A stretch of DNA of 64,000 nucleotides from Sphingobacteriia bacterium 28-36-52 (GTDB taxonomy: Bacteria; Bacteroidota; Bacteroidia; Chitinophagales; Chitinophagaceae), in the NCBI GenBank assembly GCA_002281575.1, contig NCGN01000009.1, positions 62,001 through 126,000 of the forward strand, read 5' to 3'. The position numbers and the translations under genes are program-made. The notes under the pieces are model-generated. The model ran no database searches and was not told the origin of the DNA. It saw only the letters and a list, made by a program, of their open reading frames with translations. How positions within the stretch are numbered: position 1 is the first letter of the stretch; each line of letters opens with the position of its first letter. Below are positions 42,080-50,606 of this stretch, piece by piece.

Positions 42080-43909
42080 ATGAAGCGTTTTGAGCGAATC
42101 TTATTTTACCTGCGTAGTCAAAAGAAAAACATTGTATTATACGTTGTTTTCAACCTACTTTCTATCGTTTTTTCATTGATTTCATTGGTGATGCTGGCCC
42201 CTTTCTTAGGCTTATTATTTGCCAAAGAAAAATTAATAACCAGCAAGCCTACGCTAAGTTTTACTTCCGACGGGGCAGATGCAATACTGGCGCACTTAAA
42301 ATATTATTTAAGTATGCTCATTCAAGAAAAGGGGGAAGTATATGCATTGGGGGCCATTTGTATTATCATTATTGTTTCCATCTTTTTCAAAAACGCATTT
42401 ACCTACTTGTCTTTTAGGGTGTTGGCTCCTATGCGTAACTACGTGATGACCAAATTAAGGTCTGATTTATATGCAAAAATTTTACAGCTACCTATTGGTT
42501 TCTTTACCGAACAGAAAAAAGGAGACATCATTAGTAGAATGAGTAATGATGCCAACGAAGTAGAATGGAGTGTTATGAGCACGTTAGAAGGATTAATTAG
42601 AGACCCTTTAAATATCTTAATTATTCTAGGCGTATTGGTATACATTAGCCCTGTACTATCCGTATTCTTATTGGTACTCTTGCCATTAACGGGTTTTTTA
42701 ATTGGTAGAATTAGCAGATCATTAAAAAAACAATCCACTGCATCTGCAGAAGAACTGGGAACATTGATGAGCATTCTAGATGAAACATTGGGTGGACTTA
42801 GGGTTATCAAAGCTTTTAATGCAGAGAAAATTTTACGCAATCGTTTTTTCAGTACCAATAATAACCTGAACCATATTCGCAATAAAATGAATTTTAGAAA
42901 AGACTTGGCTTCTCCCATGTCTGAATTCATGGGGGTGATGGTGCTGAGTTGCATTCTTTGGTTTGGTGGAAGATTGGTATTAAACAACGAAGCGGGTTTA
43001 GAAGCCACTGGCTTTATTAACTATATTGTCATTTTTACCCAAATCATCAATCCTGCCAAATCCTTATCCACTGCGTTTTACAACGCACAAAGAGGTAGTG
43101 CAGCCATTCAGCGTATAGAAGAAATTTTACAAGCGCCAATTACCGTTACAGACTTACCGAATGCCAAAACTTTAACGCAATTTGAGCATTCCATAGAATT
43201 TAAAAATGTTGGATTCTCTTACAACGACACGCCTATTTTAAAAAACATCAACCTTACTATTCAAAAGGGAAAGACCATTGCATTAGTGGGTTCATCGGGA
43301 GCGGGAAAAAGCAGTTTAGCCGATTTAGTTCCAAGATTTCATGACGTAAGCAGCGGTGAAATTTTGATTGATGGCATTAATATTAAAGAGTACACCTTAC
43401 ACAGCATTAGAACTATGATGGGAATTGTAACCCAAGAACCTATATTATTTAATGATACTATTGCTGGTAATATTGCCTTAGGAATTGACAATGTAAACGA
43501 CCAAGATATAGAACATGCGGCTAAAGTGGCCAATGCTTCCGATTTTATTCATAAAAAAGAAGCCGGCTTTGATACTAATATTGGCGACCGTGGTGGCAAA
43601 TTGAGTGGAGGTGAAAGACAAAGAGTTACAATTGCAAGAGCAGTGTTAAAAAACCCACCCATCCTTATTTTAGATGAAGCTACTTCCTCATTAGATACAG
43701 AAAGTGAAAGATTGGTGCAAGACGCTATTAATAATATGATGCAGAACAGAACGTCCATTGTAATTGCACATAGGCTAAGTACCATTAGGCATGCAGACGA
43801 AATTATCGTATTGCAAAAAGGAGAAATTGCAGAACGTGGCACCCACGATAACTTATTGGCCCAAGGAGGTATCTACAGAAAGTTAGTAGACATGCAAGAA
43901 GTAAAATAA
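42080..43909 (+). CDS. MsbA-like ABC exporter (membrane and ATPase halves fused)
   Basis: I start at ATG 42080 (MKRFERILFYL), giving 609 residues; a longer frame runs backwards through rbfA. It has six helices and a C-terminal ATPase with Walker A GSSGAGKS, Q-loop, signature LSGGERQR and Walker B PPILILDEATSSLDTE, plus the H-loop VIAHRLS. This is the standard half-transporter, MsbA-like, exporting lipid or a lipophilic compound as a homodimer. It ends at a hairpin that also serves the opposite DksA-like gene. Confidence 0.9.
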   Translation: MKRFERILFYLRSQKKNIVLYVVFNLLSIVFSLISLVMLAPFLGLLFAKEKLITSKPTLSFTSDGADAILAHLKYYLSMLIQEKGEVYALGAICIIIIVSIFFKNAFTYLSFRVLAPMRNYVMTKLRSDLYAKILQLPIGFFTEQKKGDIISRMSNDANEVEWSVMSTLEGLIRDPLNILIILGVLVYISPVLSVFLLVLLPLTGFLIGRISRSLKKQSTASAEELGTLMSILDETLGGLRVIKAFNAEKILRNRFFSTNNNLNHIRNKMNFRKDLASPMSEFMGVMVLSCILWFGGRLVLNNEAGLEATGFINYIVIFTQIINPAKSLSTAFYNAQRGSAAIQRIEEILQAPITVTDLPNAKTLTQFEHSIEFKNVGFSYNDTPILKNINLTIQKGKTIALVGSSGAGKSSLADLVPRFHDVSSGEILIDGINIKEYTLHSIRTMMGIVTQEPILFNDTIAGNIALGIDNVNDQDIEHAAKVANASDFIHKKEAGFDTNIGDRGGKLSGGERQRVTIARAVLKNPPILILDEATSSLDTESERLVQDAINNMMQNRTSIVIAHRLSTIRHADEIIVLQKGEIAERGTHDNLLAQGGIYRKLVDMQEVK

Positions 43910-43932
43910 AAAGCCCCGAAACAATTCGGGGC
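43910..43932 (-). terminator. Terminator of the DksA-like gene
   Basis: Arms 43913-43920 and 43925-43932 pair perfectly over eight bases around a 4-base loop. A run of T follows on the minus strand, fitting the end of the DksA-like gene 26 bases upstream; the plus-strand side lacks a T-run. Confidence 0.8.
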
Positions 43933-43958
43933 CGTATCAGATAGTTTGGTTGAACTAA

Positions 43959-45017
43959 TTAATCTTGATTGGGCTTTACCAATCCTAATTTAGCTTCTAA
44001 GCTTAATGTAGCATGTGGTACAGCACGCAACCTTGCTTTGTCAATTAAACGGCCGGTAACTCTGCAGATACCATAAGTTTTATTTTCAATACGCATAATA
44101 GCTTTTTCTAAGTGGTCAATATAGGTAATTTGACGACTAGCCATTTGGCTTAATTGTTCTTTTTCCATGCTCATAGTTCCATCTTCCATGGTCATGTAAC
44201 GAGCATCGTCGTTGTCTCCGCCCATTTCGTCTTTACGAGTAATTAACCCCTGTAAATACGCTAATTCTTTTTTAGCGGCATCCAGTTTTTTGTTAATCAG
44301 CTCTCTAAACTCTGCTAAGTCTGTGTCATTGTATTTAACCAATGGACCCTGCGGTTTAGGTGCTTCTACTCTTTTTTCTAATGGGGTATAGCCTGGGCTA
44401 TAGGTAACACTCGACTTGGTATTGATCTTAGGTACTTTCACGTCTTTTATAGGACCTGGCACTTTTTTTACTGGTTTTACAGGAGGTGCAGGTGGGGCTT
44501 TAACCACTGGTTTTGCAGGTGCGGCTGGTTTTGCAGGCGCAGGGGCTGGTGCAGCAGGTTTTGCTGGAACAGGAGCTGCTTTAACTGCAGGCTTTGCTGG
44601 TGCTTTTGCAACTGGTTTAGCAGGCGCTTTGGCTGCTGGTTTGGCAGCAGGCTTAACTGGTACTTTTGCAGGTGCTTTGGCCGCTGGTTTAGCAGCTGGC
44701 TTTGCTGGTGCTTTTGCAACTGGTTTAGCAGGCGCTTTGGCTGCTGGTTTGGCAGCAGGCTTAACTGGTGCTTTTGCAGGTGCTTTGGCCGCTGGTTTAG
44801 CAGCTGGCTTTGCTGGTGCTTTTGCAACTGGTTTAGCAGGCGCTTTGGCTGCTGGTTTCGCTGGTGCTTTTGCAACAGGTTTTGCAGGCGCTTTGGCCGC
44901 TGGTTTAGCAGCAGGCTTAGCTGGTGCCTTTGCAGCAGGTTTTGCTGCAGCTTTGGCTGGAGCCGCCTTTACAGCTTTTTTGGGAGTTGCTTTGGGGGCT
45001 GGTTTCTTTGTAGCCAT
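43959..45017 (-). CDS. DksA/TraR-like protein with a histone-H1-like Ala/Lys/Pro tail
   Basis: The 352-residue protein has two parts. The first about 190 residues are repeats of KPAAKAPAKPVAKAP-type sequence, strongly basic and disordered like histone H1 tails. The rest (about 215-352) is a coiled-coil-plus-end domain like DksA (DLAEFRELINKKLDAAKKELAYL, then ENKTYGICRVTGRLIDKARLRAVPHA), but the zinc cluster keeps only one Cys, a form usual in Bacteroidota. It may bind RNA polymerase and DNA; this is inference. Its start lies 5 bases after the ileS stop, so the two are cotranscribed. Confidence 0.85.
   Translation of the reverse strand: MATKKPAPKATPKKAVKAAPAKAAAKPAAKAPAKPAAKPAAKAPAKPVAKAPAKPAAKAPAKPVAKAPAKPAAKPAAKAPAKAPVKPAAKPAAKAPAKPVAKAPAKPAAKPAAKAPAKVPVKPAAKPAAKAPAKPVAKAPAKPAVKAAPVPAKPAAPAPAPAKPAAPAKPVVKAPPAPPVKPVKKVPGPIKDVKVPKINTKSSVTYSPGYTPLEKRVEAPKPQGPLVKYNDTDLAEFRELINKKLDAAKKELAYLQGLITRKDEMGGDNDDARYMTMEDGTMSMEKEQLSQMASRQITYIDHLEKAIMRIENKTYGICRVTGRLIDKARLRAVPHATLSLEAKLGLVKPNQD
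44590..44858. repeat. Tandem 108-bp repeats within the DksA-like tail
   Basis: Copies begin at 44590, 44698 and 44806 (108 bases, 36 codons). The first two differ at one position only (A at 44662 against G at 44770), and the third matches for about 53 bases before diverging. Such identity implies recent expansion or gene conversion and probable length variation between strains. Confidence 0.85.
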
Positions 45018-45022
45018 AGGTC

Positions 45023-48000
45023 TTATCCTTTTTTGTTTACAACCACGGTTAATGCAATGTCATTTACTTCTATTGGTGTGCCAGACGCAAGATCTAACAC
45101 CCATTCAATGCCATCTGCCAATATTTCGCGGCAAATATAGTCGTTAAATTTAATAATAGAAGGCTTTAGGGGGGTGCCTTCTGGTAACTGTACGAATATA
45201 CGGTCTGTTAGTTCAAAACCCGATTCTTTTCTAATATTTTGTACACGATTTACGAATTCTCTTGCTTCACCTTCTTGTTTTAACTCCTCGGAAAGGGTAA
45301 TATCTAAGGCAACGGTCAATTTTCCCTTAGAAGCTACGCTCCAACCCGGTATATCTTCGGCAGTTATTTCTACATCGAGCATATCAATGGTGAATGATCC
45401 GGCAGAAAGGGTAAGCTCAATAGACCCAGCACTTTCCAATGCAGCAATTTGGTCTTGGGTAAACCCAGCAATAGCTGCAGCAGCTTCTTTCATTGAAGCA
45501 CCTAATTTGGCACCTAGGGTTTTAAAATTGGCTTTAATTTTTTTGCTAATCACTCCTTGAGTTGCAGTGATGTATTCCATTTCTTTCACATTCACTTCTG
45601 CTTTTATTAAAGCTTCCATTTTTTCTAGTTGCTCTTTCATTTGAACATCTAGTACCGGAATCATTACTTTTTGTAATGGCTGACGAACTTTAATATTCAC
45701 TTTCTTACGCAACGACAAAACCAATGAACAGGTTTCTTGTGCCAATTGCATACGCTCTTCTAATAATGGATCTACCATTGATTCATCGTAAACGGGATAA
45801 TCAGCATGGTGAACCGAAGCTACATTAAATCGATTGGTTACCGCATTTAAATTGACAAAAACCGCATCACTAAAGAAAGGTGAAATAGGTGCAATTAAAC
45901 GAACTACTGTTTCTAAACATTCGTACAAGGTTTGGTAAGCACTAATTTTATCTGTTTCATATTCGCCTTTCCAAAAACGTCTTCTACATAAACGAACATA
46001 CCAATTACTTAATTGAGCATCTACAAATGACTCAACTGCACGACCTGCCAAAGTTGGCTCAAAGTCGTTCATGTAATTGGTTACTTGTTTTATTAAAGTA
46101 TTTAATGAAGATAAAATCCAACGATCAATTTCAGGTCTTTGGTCTAGAGGGATTGGAGCCTCCTTGTAAGCAAAGCCGTCTACATTTGCATAAAGTGTAA
46201 AGAATTGGTAAGTGTTATATAGGGTACCAAAAAATTTACGCTGCACTTCTTGAATACCTGCCATGTCAAACTTTAGGTTATCCCAAGGAGAAGCGTTGGT
46301 GATTAAGTACCATCTGGTTGCATCTGCACCATATTGTTCAATGGTTTCAAATGGGTTCACCACATTACCAAGGCGCTTACTCATTTTATTTCCATTCTTG
46401 TCTAATACCAATCCATTGCTCACCACTGCTTTATATGCCACACTATCAAATAGCATAACGCCTAAAGCATGCAGGGTATAAAACCATCCGCGGGTTTGAT
46501 CTACCCCTTCCGCAATAAAATCTGCAGGAAAAGCCGCTCCTTTATCAATTAATTCTTTGTTTTCAAATGGATAATGCCATTGCGCATAAGGCATGGCGCC
46601 ACTATCGAACCAAACGTCAATTAAATCGGGTACACGGGTCATTGGTTTACCAGTAGGGCTCACCAAAATAATTTCATCTACAAATGGTTTATGCAAATCT
46701 AAAATACCGCCGTGTAAATAATTTTTATTGATCTCTCCACCCAAAACTTCACTGGCTTTGCGAATACCTTCATTCAATTCGGCAATGGAGCCAATACAAA
46801 TTTCTTCAGACCCATCTTCTGTTCTCCAAACCGGCAAAGGCGTTCCCCAATAACGGCTCCTACTTAAATTCCAGTCTACCATGTTTTCTAACCAATTGCC
46901 AAATCTGCCTTCGCCAGTAGATTTGGGTTTCCAGTTGATGGTTTTATTGAGTTCTACCATTCTATCTTTTACTGCAGTGGTTTTAATAAACCAAGCATCT
47001 AATGGATAGTATAAAATGGGCTTATCGGTTCTCCAACAATGCGGATAACTGTGTTCGTATTTTTCTACTTTAAAAGCACGATTGGCTTTCTTCAAATGCA
47101 CACATATATCCACGTTTACATCTTCATAATTAGGATCGTCTTTGTAATTTTTTACAAATCGATTGCTGAATGGACCTAAACCATCCACAAATTTTCCTTC
47201 ACGGTCTACCATAGTAAGAATACCAATATTGAACTTCTTACCTACTTTGTAATCATCTGCGCCAAATGCAGGTGCAGTATGCACAATACCCGTACCATCT
47301 TCGGTGGTTACAAAATCACCACTGATTACACGAAAAGGTTGGGCGTCTGGCGTGATGGCTAAAACAGCTTCTAGAGAATTGGATTCATAGGGCAACAATT
47401 GTTCGTACTCCATGCCCTCTATTTCAGCCCCTTTAAAATTGGCCAGTATGGTCCAAGGCAATAGCTTGGTTTTCTCATTGAACTCCTCAAAAGAAGCATT
47501 CTCCCCTTCAGGCTTGAAATACTTACCCAATAAAGCTTTCGCTAAAATTACATTCACTGGTAAAAACGTGTACGGGTTAAATGTTTTAACCAATACATAG
47601 TCAATATTAGGGCCAACAGTTAAGCCTAAGTTAGAAGGCAGGGTCCATGGCGTGGTAGTCCAAGCCATCAAGAAAACTTCTTTGCTAATAAGTAAGTTTT
47701 GATCAACCGCTGCAAACCATTTACTATTATTTAAAGATGCTTGAGTTGCCTTAAACATGGCAACTGCAGAAGTATCTTTCACGTCTTTGTAAGTACCTGG
47801 CTGATTTAATTCATGAGAACTTAATCCTGTTCCTGCAGCAGGCGAATAGGGTTGAATGCTAACACTCTCGTATAAGTATCCCTTTTTGTAAAGAGTACTT
47901 AAAATCCACCAAAGCGTTTCAATATAATTATTTTCAAAAGTTACATAAGGCTTTTCTAAATCTACCCAATACCCCATTTTAGTAGTGATATCGTCCCACT

Positions 48001-48394
48001 CTTTTTTGTAGCGCAATACCGCTTCGCGACATTTCTGATTGTAGTCTTCAATAGATATTTTTTTACCAATGTCTTCTTTGGTAATACCCAATTCTTTCTC
48101 TACCCCTAATTCTACTGGCAAACCATGGGTATCCCATCCCCCCTTTCTTTTTACTTGAAAACCTTGCATGGTTTTGTAACGGCATACCATGTCTTTCAAT
48201 GTTCTTGAAATAACGTGGTGAATACCAGGCATACCATTGGCACTTGGAGGACCTTCAAAAAATACAAAAGGCTTTTTTCCTTCTCGTAAATCAATACTTT
48301 TTTCAAAAGCAGATTCGGCCTTCCACTTGGCCAATATTTCTTGCTCTATAGCTGGTAAGTTTAACCCCGAAAACTCTGCATACTTTGCGCTCAT
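45023..48394 (-). CDS. ileS: Isoleucyl-tRNA synthetase, eukaryote-like IleRS2 type with swapped signature motif
   Basis: I start at ATG 48394 (MSAKYAEFSG), giving 1123 residues. The enzyme charges tRNA-Ile. The KMSK motif is NKMSKRLGN, and the editing and anticodon regions are present (KRKGGWDTHGLPVELGVEKELGI, RSRYWGTPLPVW, TRGWFYTLHALG). The HIGH position reads G57-I58-H59-H60 (PSANGMPGIHHV) in place of HxGH, so the Gly and His of the motif are exchanged. This GxHH form is described for IleRS2 enzymes that are extremely resistant to mupirocin. A -7 promoter lies upstream. Confidence 0.93.
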   Translation of the reverse strand: MSAKYAEFSGLNLPAIEQEILAKWKAESAFEKSIDLREGKKPFVFFEGPPSANGMPGIHHVISRTLKDMVCRYKTMQGFQVKRKGGWDTHGLPVELGVEKELGITKEDIGKKISIEDYNQKCREAVLRYKKEWDDITTKMGYWVDLEKPYVTFENNYIETLWWILSTLYKKGYLYESVSIQPYSPAAGTGLSSHELNQPGTYKDVKDTSAVAMFKATQASLNNSKWFAAVDQNLLISKEVFLMAWTTTPWTLPSNLGLTVGPNIDYVLVKTFNPYTFLPVNVILAKALLGKYFKPEGENASFEEFNEKTKLLPWTILANFKGAEIEGMEYEQLLPYESNSLEAVLAITPDAQPFRVISGDFVTTEDGTGIVHTAPAFGADDYKVGKKFNIGILTMVDREGKFVDGLGPFSNRFVKNYKDDPNYEDVNVDICVHLKKANRAFKVEKYEHSYPHCWRTDKPILYYPLDAWFIKTTAVKDRMVELNKTINWKPKSTGEGRFGNWLENMVDWNLSRSRYWGTPLPVWRTEDGSEEICIGSIAELNEGIRKASEVLGGEINKNYLHGGILDLHKPFVDEIILVSPTGKPMTRVPDLIDVWFDSGAMPYAQWHYPFENKELIDKGAAFPADFIAEGVDQTRGWFYTLHALGVMLFDSVAYKAVVSNGLVLDKNGNKMSKRLGNVVNPFETIEQYGADATRWYLITNASPWDNLKFDMAGIQEVQRKFFGTLYNTYQFFTLYANVDGFAYKEAPIPLDQRPEIDRWILSSLNTLIKQVTNYMNDFEPTLAGRAVESFVDAQLSNWYVRLCRRRFWKGEYETDKISAYQTLYECLETVVRLIAPISPFFSDAVFVNLNAVTNRFNVASVHHADYPVYDESMVDPLLEERMQLAQETCSLVLSLRKKVNIKVRQPLQKVMIPVLDVQMKEQLEKMEALIKAEVNVKEMEYITATQGVISKKIKANFKTLGAKLGASMKEAAAAIAGFTQDQIAALESAGSIELTLSAGSFTIDMLDVEITAEDIPGWSVASKGKLTVALDITLSEELKQEGEAREFVNRVQNIRKESGFELTDRIFVQLPEGTPLKPSIIKFNDYICREILADGIEWVLDLASGTPIEVNDIALTVVVNKKG

Positions 48395-48429
48395 GATATT
48401 CTGCGGATAGCTTGTTAAAAAAATTCGTG

Positions 48430-48437
48430 CAAAGGTA
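48430..48437 (-). promoter_or_regulatory. -7 promoter element upstream of ileS
   Basis: Plus-strand CAAAGGTA is TACCTTTG on the minus strand and is followed by C, the classic Bacteroidota form TAnnTTTGC. It ends 36 bases before ATG 48394, leaving a leader of about 32 bases. Confidence 0.6.
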
Positions 48438-48495
48438 CGGATACTACCACGAATAAAAATCCAAAGCCTGAGCTTTAGCAATGGGCATCATGCGG

Positions 48496-48503
48496 TATAT
48501 TTG
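48496..48503 (+). promoter_or_regulatory. -7 promoter element at the D-lactate dehydrogenase-like gene
   Basis: TATATTTG is an exact TAnnTTTG match that ends three bases before ATG 48507. Usual spacing to the start site would put transcription initiation at the A of the ATG, giving a leaderless message. Confidence 0.45.
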
Positions 48504-48506
48504 GGT

Positions 48507-49499
48507 ATGAAAATAGTGTTTTTTAGTGCGCAGCCTTATGACAAGGCTTTTTTTACCCAATTTAACCAAGATAAACACGAATTAGTATTTATTGATATAT
48601 CATTAAATGAACAAACAGCCGAATTAGCAGCAGGAGCAGCAGCGGTTTGTGTTTTTGTAAACGATAAAGTAACTGCTGCGGTTATTCAAAAATTGGCCGT
48701 TGGTAAAACCAAGATTATTGCACTTCGATGCGCTGGATTTAATAATGTAGACCTTGAAGCGGCAAAAGCTGCTGGAATTAAGGTATGTAGAGTGCCCGCT
48801 TATTCTCCGGAAGCAGTGGCCGAACACGCGGTGGCCATGCTCCTGACTTTAAATAGAAAAACCCATAAAGCCTACAATAGAGTTCGGGAACAAAATTTTT
48901 CGTTACAAGGTCTATTGGGCTATAATCTACATGGCAAAACAGTTGGGGTAATAGGCACCGGAAATATTGGGAAAGCGTTTTGCAAAATCATGTTGGGCTT
49001 TGGATGCAAAGTGGTTGCCTTTGATTTAATTGCAAATAAAGAAGTGGAGGAAACTGGTGTTGTATATCAGCCACTAATGGAAGTGTTAAAAGCAGATATC
49101 ATCTCTTTGCATTGCCCATTGAACGAGCAAACCAAGCACTTGATTAATAAAGACACAATGGCCTATATGAAACCAGGTGTCGTATTGATTAACACAAGCA
49201 GAGGTGGCTTAATCAATACTCGTGACGCCATTAAAGCACTCAAATCTGGGCAAATTAGCGCCTTGGGAATAGATGTTTATGAACAAGAGGAAAAATTGTT
49301 TTTTAGAAACTTATCGGAAGACATTATACAAGACGACGAAATTCAACGTTTGATGAGTTTCCCCAATGTTTTGATTACCGCACATCAGGCATTTTTTACC
49401 CAGGAAGCCATGGAACAAATTGCTACAACAACGTTAAATAATATTCAGCTCTTATTTGAAAATGCTAAATTGGATTCTCAGGCTGCATTATTAGTGTAA
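48507..49499 (+). CDS. D-lactate dehydrogenase-like 2-hydroxyacid dehydrogenase
   Basis: The 330-residue protein starts at ATG 48507 (MKIVFFSAQPYDK); an earlier TTG frame is unlikely. It has the NAD motif VGVIGTGNIGKAFCKIML, the catalytic R in INTSRGGLINTRD, the Glu-bearing YEQEEKLFF and His in LITAHQAFFTQEAM, the set seen in D-lactate dehydrogenases. It would interconvert pyruvate and D-lactate with NADH. The promoter overlaps the start region, and ileS is divergent. Another 2-ketoacid substrate is possible. Confidence 0.9.
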   Translation: MKIVFFSAQPYDKAFFTQFNQDKHELVFIDISLNEQTAELAAGAAAVCVFVNDKVTAAVIQKLAVGKTKIIALRCAGFNNVDLEAAKAAGIKVCRVPAYSPEAVAEHAVAMLLTLNRKTHKAYNRVREQNFSLQGLLGYNLHGKTVGVIGTGNIGKAFCKIMLGFGCKVVAFDLIANKEVEETGVVYQPLMEVLKADIISLHCPLNEQTKHLINKDTMAYMKPGVVLINTSRGGLINTRDAIKALKSGQISALGIDVYEQEEKLFFRNLSEDIIQDDEIQRLMSFPNVLITAHQAFFTQEAMEQIATTTLNNIQLLFENAKLDSQAALLV

Positions 49500-49516
49500 C
49501 TCATATCTTTATTGGA

Positions 49517-50599
49517 ATGAAAAGGACTGTACATATATTATACTTCTTTGTTTTGGTGGCTTCGTTTTTGGTAGCTTGTTCAAAAGAATTGAGTACAGAA
49601 GGCCCTGGGTTTGGCGGAATTGCAACAGGAAGTTTACTTGATAGCTCAAGTATTTGCAAAGCAGCAACTATAAAAGGTCAGTATAAAGAACTAGAAACAC
49701 TAACAGACAGCAATTATGTATTGCTCTCTGTCAATTTTACAACCCAAGGTAAGTATACCATTTTTACAGATACAGTAAATGGAATGTGGTTCAGAGATTC
49801 TGGTTTTGCATTTGTACAAGGTGCCAATACCATCAAATTAAAGGGAAATGGCAGCCCTATATTACCAGGCACATTTACTTTTCAGGTTAATTTTGGAAAC
49901 AGTACTTGCTTTTTTGATATTACCACAATTGGGGCTGTAAACAATGGTTCAAGTAGCAACGACTATTTACCCATTACTGCTAACGGCTACATTAATTATG
50001 AACTAACTCCTGCTTTTCCTGCGGTAGGTGGTGGATTAATACCGGAGTTCAGGTCTACCATTTCTACCGGATTATACCCACAAACTTATGCTGGGGCAAC
50101 ACAAAATTATACCCGCTACACAACCAATATTGGCGACCAGGTTTTTCTAAGAAAAGATGGAGCAGGTAAGTATTTTCAATATGGCACCCCTGAATTTGAC
50201 TACCTCTATATTTACGATACCATCGTGAATAATTTAAAAATGGATTTTGCATATTTAGATGAAAGTAAAAACCCCGGACAATTTTATGATACAGATAGCT
50301 TGTATGTGGGCGCTAATATTAATGGGACCCTGCAATTTGGTTGGGCTAAATTAAGAATAACCACCATATTCAAAGGCCGACAAATGTCTTTATTGGGTAC
50401 ACTCTATACCGATATCATAACAGTAAAAAGAGAATTATTACTAAAATTAGATGGAGCTACTTCCTATGCTCCATTAAATTTACAAGCAGAGCTTTCTTAT
50501 GCAAAAGGAATTGGTTTAGTAGATCAAAGAGTTTATGAATCTACTGCATCAGGCACAACCGTGCAATCTATCACCATCAAGGGTTGGAACGGATTATAA
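49517..50599 (+). CDS. Hypothetical lipoprotein
   Basis: The 360-residue protein has a lipoprotein leader (MKRTVHILYFFVLVASFLVAC, Cys21) followed by a beta-rich region with two domain-like halves: an early portion with FTFQVNFGNSTCFFD and a later one with QMSLLGTLYTDIITVKRE. No family is recognised. It starts 17 bases after the D-lactate dehydrogenase-like gene and may be cotranscribed with it. It ends 7 bases from the opposite AraC-type gene. Proteins of this look are common as surface lipoproteins in Chitinophagaceae. Confidence 0.7.
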   Translation: MKRTVHILYFFVLVASFLVACSKELSTEGPGFGGIATGSLLDSSSICKAATIKGQYKELETLTDSNYVLLSVNFTTQGKYTIFTDTVNGMWFRDSGFAFVQGANTIKLKGNGSPILPGTFTFQVNFGNSTCFFDITTIGAVNNGSSSNDYLPITANGYINYELTPAFPAVGGGLIPEFRSTISTGLYPQTYAGATQNYTRYTTNIGDQVFLRKDGAGKYFQYGTPEFDYLYIYDTIVNNLKMDFAYLDESKNPGQFYDTDSLYVGANINGTLQFGWAKLRITTIFKGRQMSLLGTLYTDIITVKRELLLKLDGATSYAPLNLQAELSYAKGIGLVDQRVYESTASGTTVQSITIKGWNGL

Positions 50600-50606
50600 C
50601 CTACAC

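Noticed and set aside
44416..45147. Plus-strand 243-residue ORF opposite the DksA-like tail, rich in Ala/Gly
   Set aside because: It is the complement of the K/A/P repeat region; long open frames on both strands follow from the repeated composition and there is no family match or start signal.
48395..48481. 29-residue extension upstream of ileS
   Set aside because: It lies across the -7 promoter element and has no similarity to the synthetase start; MSAKYAEF is the natural beginning.
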